Shown: positions 1-8,641 of the stretch, piece by piece
Layout: each line of letters opens with the position of its first letter
How positions within the stretch are numbered: the first letter of the stretch is position 1
DNA from: CAYOUV01 sp963790075
Lineage (GTDB): Bacteria; Chloroflexota; Anaerolineae; Anaerolineales; Villigracilaceae
DNA: 64,000 bases
Direction of reading: 5' to 3'
Assembly: GCA_963790075.1 (NCBI GenBank)
Contig: CAWBNG010000004.1
Coordinates: 1,302,001 to 1,366,000, forward strand
Translations under genes and position numbers: made by a program
Notes under the pieces: generated by a model
What the model saw: only the letters and a program-made list of their open reading frames with translations
Told to the model about the DNA's origin: nothing
Databases searched by the model: none

Positions 1-727
1 CTTGGATTTGCCGCGCAGGCTCTAAGCGGTAGGCAAATTCGAAGCCATGTGATTTGAGGAAGGCGTCGATGATTCCACTTGCCTTGATATTATCGATGCC
101 CTGGAAGCCAAGATCAAGTTTGCTGTAATCGGCGTAATAAGTAAAGAAATTCGCGGAGCGCAAATAGAGTCGCTGCATCCCATCCGTGACCATAAAACCC
201 GAGGTGCCGGGAAGTTCACCGGGCACTTCGTAAACCCGGCCATCGATTCCCCAGCGTTGGGCCATGGCCAGCGCAGATTGAATCGTGGCCGGCAAGTCGG
301 GTTGGATGATGAATACGTAGGCTTCGCCGAGCCCATCCGGGAGTTTTGCATCTAGGTATAAAGTTCCTCCATTCCAGTCGTAAGCTTGGCTGGAGGGTAG
401 AGGTGTTTGGCTGGGTTGTTCCGGCGGTGGTACGGCTTGTGTTGAGGCAGGCGTTCCGGTACCGGATGTGGCTGGTTGCGGTTCGGGTGCCAGCGAGCGG
501 ATAAACCAATTTAGAGCCAAAGTCAGTAGGACCAAACCTAGCACCCAGCCGAGAGTCGGCAGCCAGTGCTCAATCCAGGTTTTTGCTTGCGGTTCGGGGG
601 ATTGGGCTTTCATGAGTCGTCTCTCCAAGTTGCGTTCGAAAAGGGGATCAGGTTCCATGCTTTGCGCCAGCGCTTCCAGGTTTTCGGCGAGCGACTGATC
701 TTCCATCGGTAGTTGTTTCTTATCCAT
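1..727 (-). CDS. Single-pass membrane protein downstream of sigma factor (partial, C-terminus off window)
   Basis: The frame is open from an ATG at 727 to the left edge (242 codons), so the C-terminus lies outside the window. About 50 charged cytoplasmic residues are followed by one hydrophobic segment (about residues 56-75), a Pro/Thr/Ser-rich linker and an extracytoplasmic domain. The ATG overlaps the stop of the preceding sigma factor gene in a TGATG, which implies translational coupling. The topology and position fit an anti-sigma factor or sigma-regulated membrane protein, but no known anti-sigma domain was recognised. The family is unknown to me; the role is inferred from context only. 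Confidence 0.6.
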   Translation of the reverse strand, partial: MDKKQLPMEDQSLAENLEALAQSMEPDPLFERNLERRLMKAQSPEPQAKTWIEHWLPTLGWVLGLVLLTLALNWFIRSLAPEPQPATSGTGTPASTQAVPPPEQPSQTPLPSSQAYDWNGGTLYLDAKLPDGLGEAYVFIIQPDLPATIQSALAMAQRWGIDGRVYEVPGELPGTSGFMVTDGMQRLYLRSANFFTYYADYSKLDLGFQGIDNIKASGIIDAFLKSHGFEFAYRLEPARQIQ

Positions 728-1323
728 CATGATTCCACCTCCAGTGCGAGGGAGGTGCGCTCTCGTAAGTCATGCAGACCACGAGAGACGAGCATTTTTA
801 CGGCGGCTTCGCTTTTACGAAGAACTTTAGCCGCTTCGGCATAGGTCATGCCACTGAATAAGCACAAGACGATCGCTTCGGCGCGTTCGGGGCTGATTTG
901 TTTGAGAGAGTGTGAAACGTTATCCAATTGAAGTCGCAGGGTGGCAGTCTGATCGGTTGATAAACCCGAATTCGGGAGATTGGATGCTGCTTCAAGCGAG
1001 ATTTCAGGTTTGACCTCGCGGAAGTACAAGGCGCGTTTCTTAGCAGCGATGCCCATTAACCAGGCAGCGAAAGAGCCGCTACCGCGAAAGGTGTGAATGC
1101 CTTCCAGTGCAGCCAGGAAGGTTTGCGAAGTCAGATCCTCCGCATCTTTGACATTGCCGGTGTGCACCAGGTGGTAACGATAGACACGCGACACGTAGCG
1201 GTGATAGAGCTGTGCAAACGCATCCGCTGTCAGGCGTGCTTGGCGCGCCAACTGCAGATCGTCAGGGAAATGTTCGCTTGGTTCGGTCATACCGATGGAA
1301 AGAGCCTCCCGTCTTATGTACAC
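727..1323 (-). CDS. ECF-like RNA polymerase sigma factor
   Basis: This is a 187-198 aa sigma-70 family protein. Region 2 lies at the N-terminal half (FAQLYHRYVSRVYRY, then DAEDLTSQTF and a FRGSGSFAAWL segment). Region 4 is a C-terminal helix-turn-helix (GMTYAEAAKVLRKSEAAVK). The size and the lack of regions 1 and 3 fit the extracytoplasmic-function group. Two starts are possible: ATG at 1323, or ATG at 1290, which follows a GGGAGG about 14 bases upstream. It is coupled to the membrane protein gene that follows, so it is probably released by an envelope or metabolic signal. Target promoters are not known. Confidence 0.85.
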   Translation of the reverse strand: MYIRREALSIGMTEPSEHFPDDLQLARQARLTADAFAQLYHRYVSRVYRYHLVHTGNVKDAEDLTSQTFLAALEGIHTFRGSGSFAAWLMGIAAKKRALYFREVKPEISLEAASNLPNSGLSTDQTATLRLQLDNVSHSLKQISPERAEAIVLCLFSGMTYAEAAKVLRKSEAAVKMLVSRGLHDLRERTSLALEVES

Positions 1324-1379
1324 GTTAATATGTTACAGGAAGCGCTTAAAAAGTAACAGGGAATTTGGTGAGGTGGGGA

Positions 1380-1856
1380 TTACTCGAGCGGATAGACCTT
1401 CCAGCCTAATTGGTCCAGTTTCGACAAATCGAATTGATCGGGTGGTACGTTGATGTGCAGGGCGTTGGCCTCGGCCAGCAACTCGCCGGTCTCGGCATCG
1501 TAAATCCCGGCCCAGGCTTCGGCAGCACGGCCTTTATCCCGGCCGGCTTTGCCGACGATGCGTAATGGCTTGCCGACCGGCACGTTCTTGCGGTATTTCA
1601 ATTCCAATTTGCCGGTGAACAAAAAGCGCGGATGCTCGGGATCGTCCCCCATCAGGGAGCGTCCGCTGATCTCGTCCAGGATGGCGCCGACGATGCCGCC
1701 GTGCAGCACGCCAGGATAACCCTGGAAATGTTCTGGCGCGGTGTAACTGGTCTCGATCACGCCCGGTTCGATTTGGTAGATGCGCAGCTTCAGTCCGATC
1801 GGGTTTTCAAGCCCGCAGACGAAGCAGTGACGGGAATTGGGTTGTAAGGCGGCCAT
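1380..1856 (-). CDS. PaaI-family hotdog thioesterase
   Basis: A 158 aa single hotdog-fold protein. The N-terminus carries a CFVCGLENPIGL segment, common in this thioesterase group, and the central helix has the HGGIVGAILDE motif that holds the acyl-CoA substrate. It should hydrolyse an acyl-CoA thioester in the cytoplasm; the substrate cannot be told from sequence. It starts 6 bases after the LLM oxidoreductase gene, with GTGAGG as ribosome site, so the two are co-transcribed and may act on linked substrates. Confidence 0.8.
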   Translation of the reverse strand: MAALQPNSRHCFVCGLENPIGLKLRIYQIEPGVIETSYTAPEHFQGYPGVLHGGIVGAILDEISGRSLMGDDPEHPRFLFTGKLELKYRKNVPVGKPLRIVGKAGRDKGRAAEAWAGIYDAETGELLAEANALHINVPPDQFDLSKLDQLGWKVYPLE

Positions 1857-1862
1857 GCTGCC

Positions 1863-2858
1863 TCACTTCTGCGCAAAAGTATCGATCAGCAGCTTGAAAT
1901 TGCCTCCCACCGGGTACAGGATCGGGCAGGTGGCGCCGCGTTTGACATACTCGTTTACCTTGGTGCGCGCTTCCTCGGGCGTTCCCGAAGCGGTAATGCG
2001 ATCGACCAGCCGGTCGGGGACCAGATGTTTGGCCTGGTTGATCTGTTCCTTGGTGGCCGGCCAGCCCAAAATGGACTGGATCTCGTGCACAACCTCATCC
2101 GATACGCCGGAGGCCTTGGCGATATGCGGTTGCTGGGCCATGTACTGGCATAAGAGCATCTTGGTATAGTCGATGGCGGTGTCGTGGTCGTGGTCGACCG
2201 AGCAGACGATCAGTTGCGGGCGGTCGAGGTCATCGAGTTTGCGTCCCGCTTTTTGGGCGCCCTTCTCCAGTAATTCAAGCGCACGATCGTTGTAATCGGG
2301 TGGAACGCAGTAGTTCATCACGCAGCCGTCTGCGATCTCGCCGGTCATTTCCAGCATCTTGTCTCCGGTAGCGCCGATCATCAGCGGGACATTGCGCGGC
2401 TCACGGCGTCCATGCACCACGTCCAATTCGATGCCCTCTACATTAAGAAACTCGCCGTGGAACGTAACCCGCTCCAGTTTCAGCAGGCGGCGCAGCACCT
2501 CGATCGTCTCGCGCATGGCGGTCAGGGGTTTACGGCGCTCGATGCCGACGTTCTTTGCCAATGGGTCCCACCAGGCACCAATCCCACAGATGACCCGGTT
2601 GGGAGCCAGGTCGTCCAGGGTCAGGAAGGTGGCGGCCAGCAGGCCGATGTTGCGGGTCCAATTGTTGATCACGCCCGAACCGACTTTGATTTTCTGGGTC
2701 ACGGCTGCGTAAGCTGCCATCGGTACGATGGCATCGCGTACTAAACGTGATTCCGCCTGCCAAACGGCTTCAAAGCCACGCTGCTCGGCATAACGGACGT
2801 AATCCAGGCCGTCGCGGAGATCATGCGAATCTTGCAGATAGAGTGCTACTCGTTCCAC
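1863..2858 (-). CDS. LLM-class flavin/F420-dependent oxidoreductase
   Basis: A 331 aa luciferase-like TIM-barrel enzyme. The N-terminus has DLRDGLDYVRYAEQRGFEAVW, then VGSGVINNWTRN and a GIGAWWDPLA stretch, typical of the Mer-like (methylene-tetrahydromethanopterin reductase) branch that often uses F420. It begins with GTG behind a GGAGG site 7 bases upstream. F420 use is made more likely by the F420 biosynthesis block about 4 kb away. Substrate unknown. It heads a two-gene operon with the PaaI thioesterase. Confidence 0.82.
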   Translation of the reverse strand: MERVALYLQDSHDLRDGLDYVRYAEQRGFEAVWQAESRLVRDAIVPMAAYAAVTQKIKVGSGVINNWTRNIGLLAATFLTLDDLAPNRVICGIGAWWDPLAKNVGIERRKPLTAMRETIEVLRRLLKLERVTFHGEFLNVEGIELDVVHGRREPRNVPLMIGATGDKMLEMTGEIADGCVMNYCVPPDYNDRALELLEKGAQKAGRKLDDLDRPQLIVCSVDHDHDTAIDYTKMLLCQYMAQQPHIAKASGVSDEVVHEIQSILGWPATKEQINQAKHLVPDRLVDRITASGTPEEARTKVNEYVKRGATCPILYPVGGNFKLLIDTFAQK

Positions 2859-2932
2859 GAATTAACCTCCATCACTCTTTTGGTTTTTCTGATAGTGCGG
2901 AATTGTATCATATTGGTACAAATCCCATTAAA

Positions 2933-2966
2933 AGCACTGTTCCCGTCATAACGCGGGAACAGTGCT
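2933..2966 (-). terminator. Rho-independent terminator after the ssnA-like gene
   Basis: A 13-bp perfect stem (AGCACTGTTCCCG and its complement) with an 8-base loop is followed on the minus strand by TTTT. It sits 25 bases past the end of the amidohydrolase gene and before the LLM gene, separating the two operons. Confidence 0.7.
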
Positions 2967-2990
2967 GATTTTGTGATTGTGCAGAGATGG

Positions 2991-4310
2991 CTACAACCGT
3001 TTCCACATTTGCGATGCAAGTTCGCGCGAGCGGGCGGCGATGCGTTCTTCGTCCATGCTGAGGATTTGCTTGTTCTGCATCAGGATGTGGCCGCGGCAAA
3101 CGGTGGTGTCCACGGTCGCATCCACCAGGCCGAAGATGAGATGCCCGAGGAAGTTGTCCGCGTTGAGCGGGGTGGGCGGCTGGTAATCCAGGATGGCCAT
3201 ATCGGCAGGTCGCCCTTCGGCCAGTTCACCGACGCGGATCCCAAACTGGCGCTCGACGATGTCGGCGTTGTTACCCAGAAGCATTTGCGGTGCTTCCATG
3301 AAGGCTACGCGCGGGTCACGGTTATCGAGGCGCTGGAGCAGATAAGCACAACGCATCTGAGCCAGCATATCCGACGACATGCCGTCCGAGCCTAATCCGA
3401 CCAAAATGCCCTTTTCCAGCATCTTCAAAACCTTGGTCACACCGACCGCATTGTTCATGTTTGATTCGGGATTGTGGACCACGGCGGTTTTTGTGGCGGC
3501 AATGGTATCCATTTCAGATTCGTCCACGTGGACGCAGTGGACGAAAATGGATTTCTCGCCTGTGACGTTCAGCCTGTGCAATCGCTCGACGGTCGGTAAG
3601 CCGTATTTAGCGAGCGAGTCCTTGCGGTCAGCGGCATCCTCTGCCACGTGGATGTGGCAGCCGACTCCTGCGTCTTCGGCAATGCCAACGCAGGTTTCGA
3701 GCGTTTGGTCAGACAGGGTGAAGGATGCGTGCAGACCCATCATGGCTGCGATCTGACCGTCGCCCCTGCCGACCTTCTTGATGAAGCGTTCGTTTTCCTT
3801 GATCCCACCGCCGGGTTGGTTGCGGTCCGAGACCTCGTAGCATAGCGAAGCGCGCAAGCCGGCCTCTCGTACGGCATTTTCGATCAGGTCGAGGGAGCCG
3901 TCGCGCATGGAGGGGGAAGCATGGTGGTCAATGATGGTCGTGGTCCCGTTGCGGAGGCACTCGATCAGGGGGATCTGCGCCGAGAGTGTGATGTCCTCGC
4001 CGTCAATGGCTTTGTCCACTTTCCACCATAAGCGCTCCAGGATTTCCACGAAATTTGAAGCTGGCTCGCCGGGGATGGCCATACCGCGCGCCATGGTGGA
4101 ATAAAAATGGTGGTGGGTGCAGATGAAGCCGGGCAAGATGATCTTGCCGGCGCATTCCACCGTGTCGGCATCTGGAAAGCGCTTCTTCAAGTCGGCCGCC
4201 TCACCAACCGCCACGATCGATTCCCCATCTGAGACAACCGCCCCGTTCCAAATGACGCGGTTGTGCTTGCCAAGCGATACAACAATCCCGTTTTCAAATC
4301 TGGTTGCCAT
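2991..4310 (-). CDS. ssnA: SsnA-type amidohydrolase (guanine/8-oxopurine deaminase family)
   Basis: A 439 aa metal-dependent amidohydrolase. It carries the HxH-type metal motif (THHHFYSTMARGM), the LWWKVDKA and DHHASP segments, CHIHVAED, the SNMNN motif and a C-terminal PTPLNADNFLGH and QMWKRL. These match my recollection of E. coli SsnA, a protein of the xanthine dehydrogenase/YgfK purine-catabolism locus. It should deaminate a purine-like heterocycle; the exact substrate is not shown. It starts 18 bases downstream of the DPD-like gene with an AGGAG site, so they form an operon, and it ends at a strong terminator. Confidence 0.82.
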   Translation of the reverse strand: MATRFENGIVVSLGKHNRVIWNGAVVSDGESIVAVGEAADLKKRFPDADTVECAGKIILPGFICTHHHFYSTMARGMAIPGEPASNFVEILERLWWKVDKAIDGEDITLSAQIPLIECLRNGTTTIIDHHASPSMRDGSLDLIENAVREAGLRASLCYEVSDRNQPGGGIKENERFIKKVGRGDGQIAAMMGLHASFTLSDQTLETCVGIAEDAGVGCHIHVAEDAADRKDSLAKYGLPTVERLHRLNVTGEKSIFVHCVHVDESEMDTIAATKTAVVHNPESNMNNAVGVTKVLKMLEKGILVGLGSDGMSSDMLAQMRCAYLLQRLDNRDPRVAFMEAPQMLLGNNADIVERQFGIRVGELAEGRPADMAILDYQPPTPLNADNFLGHLIFGLVDATVDTTVCRGHILMQNKQILSMDEERIAARSRELASQMWKRL

Positions 4311-4328
4311 GTCTACTCCTAATTTATT

Positions 4329-6830
4329 TTAATTCTCTACCAACATTTCAAGCTCGGCAGGGGTGCGTTCCCGCATGCTGATTGCGCCAACGAAGCACTT
4401 TTGAGCGCAGATCGAGCAACCAATACAGCGCGCCGGATCTGTGTATAAATGGCCCTGCTCGTCGAAACCGATTGCCAGGTACGGGCAGCGGACGCAGTTT
4501 CCGCACAAAACGCACTGATCCTGGTCGATGCTCGAAATTTTCTTGAGCGAGGAGAGCGCCATGAAGTCCGTGATTGGATCAGGCTGGGTGATCCCGATCA
4601 ACTCACGCATGGACGGGATACCGCGTTCCTGCATCAGGAAGGCGGTGCCGGATTCGAGCTCGCGGATGATCCCAACGCCGTGTTTCATGGCAATCGTGCA
4701 GAATTGGACCGTCTTGACACCCAGCGCCAGGAAGTTCATGGCGGCTTTGTAATTCATCGGGCCGCCGTTGCCGGAGATTTCAATTCCCTCCGGAACGGCA
4801 TTTGCCAGGGTCAGGTACGAGATGGGCGTCACGCCCTCGCCGCTCATGCCAACCACGACGCCCTCCTCCCACTTGCGCCCGGTAGCTGATCGGAATGCCA
4901 GGGTTGGGAAGGAATTCGCTAGTGTGATGCCAGCCTTCTTGTGTGGGTATTTGTCGAGCACGCTCCGAATGGCGCGCAGGATTGGCACGATGGAAGTGAC
5001 TGCCGCAGTCAATTTGAACAGCTTGGGGATGTCCGGGTCGCCGACTTCCATGATCCAGTCGATGATCTTGGCGGTTAAGGCCGCGTTCTGGGAGACAATA
5101 TCGCCCTCGGTGCCGTCGCCGCCTTGCGGGCAGGACAGCGAATACTCGATACCCATCGCCCCGGCTGCTTCCAGCTTTTTGGTATTGGACTGCCAGCCGG
5201 CCCGGTCGCTCTCATCGTGACCCGTAACTGGTCCGCCGGTGGAGCCCAGCGTCAATCGGTCAGGCCACTGCTTGACGAGTTGCTCGATCTCCCGGCAGAC
5301 ACGCTCGAGCGGGTGCCCGGAGACGTTGTCCGAGTTAGCGTATGTGTACGGATCGAAGCTGAACATATACTCGGATGGGATGTGGATCGGTATGTTGTCG
5401 AAGGCGGTTTTCATGATACCACCGGCCCAGCCAGCTTTGTAGGCTTTATTCATTTGTTCCAGGCCATCCGTGACCGGTGAAGCTGAGAGCAGATAAGGGG
5501 AACGGATTGCGCGTCCGAAGAAATCGGTCTCCAAGGATACCGGTACGGGCTCGAATCCTGGCAAGGCGTAATAGGACTTGGTCGCATTTTCGATGGCTGG
5601 TTTGGGCTGATGGTTTAGATAGGCATCAATTTCGAGCGCAGCATTCTTGCCCGAAGCCACCGCCTGGACAACCGTCTTCGGCCCGGTCAGTATGTCACCA
5701 GCGTAGAAGATGCCATCAGCGGGTTCGCGCGACAGGCCGGCGCGCAGGCCGATCGAGATGACGACCGCATTGATATCGGCGCACAGGCAATCGGTCCCGT
5801 CCACATCGCGGACATTAGCCGGGCTAAAGGGTTGACCTTCGGGCAGTTCGACCTTTAGGGTCTTGATTCCCCAGAGGCCTTGGGTGTCTTTAAGGACGCG
5901 CGTCACGCGCATACGTCCATTGACCTCGATGTCGTAATCCAACAAATCCTGCCGTTCACGCGCTGTAAGCGGCATCTCGGACAGTTTCTCGAGCATGAAC
6001 ATCCCAACTTGTCTGGCACCTCGCGCTTTGGCAGTGATAGCGCAGTCTACTGCCGTCGCACCACCACCGATGACCGCCACGCGCCCGTCGAAGTGATATT
6101 TTTGCGGATTGGAGAGCAGATCAACCATCTTGATTGCCAGGTCTTCGTTCTGGATGCCAAGCTCGATCGGCTTCCACAGCCCAACTGTGACGCAGATTGC
6201 TTCGTAACCCTGACCTAACAGGGATTTCGGGTCATCGATCCTTGTTTCGGTTTTGGTCCTGATCTGGCCAAGTGAGAGCAGAAATTCGATATCTGTCTCG
6301 ACAGCGTTTTTATCCAGGCGGTCGTCGGGAATTAGATTCAGCATTCCGCCTAATTTCTTACCCGCCTCGTAAATGTCCACAGCGTAACCATTTTGTGCTA
6401 ACGCAGCTGCTGCCCCGAGCCCGGCTGGTCCGCCGCCAACAATGGCTATCTTCTTGCCGTTGAGTTTTGTCGTCGAGAATTTTGGAATTCCACCCTGGCG
6501 TTTTGCCATCTCAACCACGGCCGCCTGGATTTTCGGAATGTTGATTGCTCCATCAAAGTCCTTGCGGGTGCAAGCCGCCATGCACAAAGTGTCGGGACAA
6601 ACCAATCCACAGACGCCGCCAAGTGGGTTGTTGCGCATGATCTCGCCGGCAGCACGCCGTATATCGGATGGATGCCCCTCGCGCGCGGCCATGATGAAAT
6701 CAAACGGAGAACAGTTAGCCGGGCAAGCTTCCTGGCATGGTTTTTCTTCGCAATATTCGCACCTGTGAAGTTCCGCCTGAAGTTGATGATTTGTCAGTGT
6801 GAGGGCATTAATGCTTTCATTTCTCTTCAT
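4329..6830 (-). CDS. Dihydropyrimidine dehydrogenase-like PreT-PreA fusion oxidoreductase
   Basis: An 833 aa fusion with the domain order of mammalian dihydropyrimidine dehydrogenase. An N-terminal cysteine-rich 4Fe-4S domain (about 20-110, CEYCEEKPCQEACP) is followed by an FAD/NAD(P) domain (about 125-410, GGGPAGLGAA and a second GGGATAVDCA), an FMN TIM barrel of the dihydroorotate dehydrogenase type (about 430-745) and a C-terminal two-cluster ferredoxin domain (about 770-820). It should transfer electrons from NAD(P)H to or from a heterocyclic substrate. Two oddities: the loop with the DPD catalytic cysteine reads GDIVSQN, without Cys, and the first C-terminal cluster is spaced CxxCxxCxxCP, one residue short. 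Its partner is the SsnA-like deaminase, pointing to nucleobase catabolism. Confidence 0.8.
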   Translation of the reverse strand: MKRNESINALTLTNHQLQAELHRCEYCEEKPCQEACPANCSPFDFIMAAREGHPSDIRRAAGEIMRNNPLGGVCGLVCPDTLCMAACTRKDFDGAINIPKIQAAVVEMAKRQGGIPKFSTTKLNGKKIAIVGGGPAGLGAAAALAQNGYAVDIYEAGKKLGGMLNLIPDDRLDKNAVETDIEFLLSLGQIRTKTETRIDDPKSLLGQGYEAICVTVGLWKPIELGIQNEDLAIKMVDLLSNPQKYHFDGRVAVIGGGATAVDCAITAKARGARQVGMFMLEKLSEMPLTARERQDLLDYDIEVNGRMRVTRVLKDTQGLWGIKTLKVELPEGQPFSPANVRDVDGTDCLCADINAVVISIGLRAGLSREPADGIFYAGDILTGPKTVVQAVASGKNAALEIDAYLNHQPKPAIENATKSYYALPGFEPVPVSLETDFFGRAIRSPYLLSASPVTDGLEQMNKAYKAGWAGGIMKTAFDNIPIHIPSEYMFSFDPYTYANSDNVSGHPLERVCREIEQLVKQWPDRLTLGSTGGPVTGHDESDRAGWQSNTKKLEAAGAMGIEYSLSCPQGGDGTEGDIVSQNAALTAKIIDWIMEVGDPDIPKLFKLTAAVTSIVPILRAIRSVLDKYPHKKAGITLANSFPTLAFRSATGRKWEEGVVVGMSGEGVTPISYLTLANAVPEGIEISGNGGPMNYKAAMNFLALGVKTVQFCTIAMKHGVGIIRELESGTAFLMQERGIPSMRELIGITQPDPITDFMALSSLKKISSIDQDQCVLCGNCVRCPYLAIGFDEQGHLYTDPARCIGCSICAQKCFVGAISMRERTPAELEMLVEN

Positions 6831-6881
6831 GGAACACCTCTTAACAAAAGGATTGTAAATTTGTGAATTGCTACACTATTA

Positions 6882-6887
6882 ATTATA
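6882..6887 (-). promoter_or_regulatory. Probable -10 box of the DPD-like/ssnA operon
   Basis: A TATAAT on the minus strand lies 51 bases before the ATG at 6830, and an AGAGGTG ribosome site precedes that start. No good -35 hexamer at 17 bases was seen. The 210-base gap (6831-7040) otherwise holds the cofC terminator. Confidence 0.45.
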
Positions 6888-6930
6888 GCATCTAAAAAAA
6901 CTATCGTCTTTATCCAGATCAGGTGCAGAG

Positions 6931-6965
6931 AAAAAATAATCGCTCGACATAACTGTCGAGCGATT
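6931..6965 (-). terminator. Rho-independent terminator of the F420 biosynthesis operon
   Basis: A 12-bp perfect stem (AATCGCTCGACA and its complement) with a 4-base loop is followed on the minus strand by six T after one intervening A/T step. It lies 75 bases past cofC and closes the F420 operon. Confidence 0.85.
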
Positions 6966-7040
6966 TGACGATTGAAGACTGAAATTTGCGGGTTATTTTA
7001 TGTCTAGCGATGTGTTACCGGGAGATGGTCTCGCAGTCGG

Positions 7041-7679
7041 TCAGGATGTTTCTTCAAGGATGAATGGTTTTTTGAAATTATGTCCCTCCATCTCTGCGAC
7101 CATCTCGAGGTCTTCCGGTAGATCCAGGTCGAGGGCCAGGGAGGGCAGGTTGACTACCTCCAGGCGGGCCCCGGCGCGGATAGCGCGTTCGCAATGATGG
7201 GCGAAGGAGCCGGGACCAAACTCGTATTCGATCAAGCCCGAAGGGGAGATCAGCAGGGCATTCGTACCTTCTTCTCGCCGGTCCGGGGCGATTACCACCA
7301 CCGGTGGGTTCTCCGCGCGCTCGATCAACGATAAAATATCCGTCCGCGTCAACAGCGGCAGGTCTGCAGGTAAGACCAGCACGCCTCGTGTGGCGTAGAT
7401 CTTGGCGACCACAGTTGCTCGCTTGAGGGCCGTGTTCAGCTGAGGTGCCCCCTCTTCCTGTACTGTGCGTGCTCCATGGTCGCGGGCGATCGCCAGGGCT
7501 GCTGGATCGCGGCTGACCACCAGCACCTGTTCGATCTCTTTTAGATCTGTCAGGGTTGCCAGGGTATGTTCTAATAAATCACGGTTTAGTTTTTCACGTT
7601 CTTCTTCCGATAATGTGCCAGCCAGGCGCGACTTTCCACGCCGCAATGGTTTTACAGGGACAATCGCCCAAATAGTCAT
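7041..7679 (-). CDS. cofC: CofC-type phospholactate/PEP guanylyltransferase (F420 biosynthesis)
   Basis: A 212 aa MobA/IspD-like nucleotidyltransferase. The N-terminal VPVKPLRRGKSRL is the signature of CofC/FbiD, and LPADLPLLT supplies the metal-binding Asp. It makes the GDP- or GPP-activated three-carbon acid used by CofD: 2-phospholactate in archaea, phosphoenolpyruvate in bacteria studied so far. It is the last gene of the operon, 6 bases after cofD, and is followed by a strong terminator. The beginning of the protein is intact. Confidence 0.9.
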   Translation of the reverse strand: MTIWAIVPVKPLRRGKSRLAGTLSEEEREKLNRDLLEHTLATLTDLKEIEQVLVVSRDPAALAIARDHGARTVQEEGAPQLNTALKRATVVAKIYATRGVLVLPADLPLLTRTDILSLIERAENPPVVVIAPDRREEGTNALLISPSGLIEYEFGPGSFAHHCERAIRAGARLEVVNLPSLALDLDLPEDLEMVAEMEGHNFKKPFILEETS

Positions 7680-7685
7680 GGATAT

Positions 7686-8615
7686 TTATATTCTCCCGAT
7701 AAAGTTTAGCACATCTTGTGCCAGGTGTTGGCGAACTGTAAGGGAACTCATAAGTGTCTGGGTTACTAGTGTGCGCAAATTCAGGTTTTGGACGTCATTT
7801 TCCATTTCGGCATCGATTTTGTCCATTACGAAGCCGCTCAACAGGTCGTGGTAGTGATCCGCAACAGCCAGGGCCGATGGCTGGATGCCCAGTTCGGCGT
7901 ACATTTTAGCCGCCGGTCCTTTGACCGTTTGACCGCCAATGATGGGCGATACAGCGATGACTTTCTTCGACTCGAGCTGGGACCGCAAGCCTGCTACCGC
8001 CAAAATCGGATCTAGGCTGACCCACGGGTTGGATGGGCAGAAAACAACTGCCTCGGCCTGTTGGATGGCTTCCACAACCCCTGGTGCCGGCAATGCGGTT
8101 TCGATCCCATGAAAGCGAAATCCCCTGACCCGTGGCTCGCATTGTCGGTGGACGAAATATTCCTGAAACGGGAGTTCGCCTTGATCGACGGTTTCAACCA
8201 TCGTCGCGACAGGCTGGTCGCTCATCGGTAAAATTGTGTGTGTAAGGCCCCAGGCGCTACAGAATTCGCGCGTGATCTCACTCAGCGCTTGACCCTGCCG
8301 CAGGCGGCGGGTGCGCTCCAGATGCGTACCCAGGTCCCGGTCACCGAGTTGAAACCAACCTGGCCCGCCCAGGCGTTCTACGTTTTCGATCGCCTGCCAG
8401 GTTTCGTCTAGACGCCCCCAGCCGGTCTCCGGATTAGCCAATCCGGCCAAGGTATAGCAAACTGTATCCAGGTCGGGGCAGATGTACAGCCCGAGGTGTT
8501 CAAAGTCGTCCCCGGTGTTGACCACAACAGTCAGGTCTTCGGGTGGAAGGATCAAAGCCAGTCCGTGGGCAAGTTTGGCGCCACCGACCCCGCCTGCCAG
8601 AACTACAATTTTCAT
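7686..8615 (-). CDS. cofD: CofD-type 2-phospho-L-lactate transferase (F420 biosynthesis)
   Basis: A 309 aa protein that transfers the activated three-carbon phosphoacid to FO, giving (dehydro-)F420-0. The N-terminal VVLAGGVGGAKLAHGLA nucleotide motif, DLDTVCYTLAG, ETGWGR and GDRDLGTHLERTRRL are all conserved. I chose the ATG at 8615 because this is where family homology starts, and because the longer open frame to 8801 would overlap the nitroreductase gene that ends at 8642. No strong ribosome site precedes it, only GGAAGG at a distance. It sits between the nitroreductase and cofC. Confidence 0.9.
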   Translation of the reverse strand: MKIVVLAGGVGGAKLAHGLALILPPEDLTVVVNTGDDFEHLGLYICPDLDTVCYTLAGLANPETGWGRLDETWQAIENVERLGGPGWFQLGDRDLGTHLERTRRLRQGQALSEITREFCSAWGLTHTILPMSDQPVATMVETVDQGELPFQEYFVHRQCEPRVRGFRFHGIETALPAPGVVEAIQQAEAVVFCPSNPWVSLDPILAVAGLRSQLESKKVIAVSPIIGGQTVKGPAAKMYAELGIQPSALAVADHYHDLLSGFVMDKIDAEMENDVQNLNLRTLVTQTLMSSLTVRQHLAQDVLNFIGRI

Positions 8616-8641
8616 CACAAGAATTCCGCCCTTCCAAAAAT

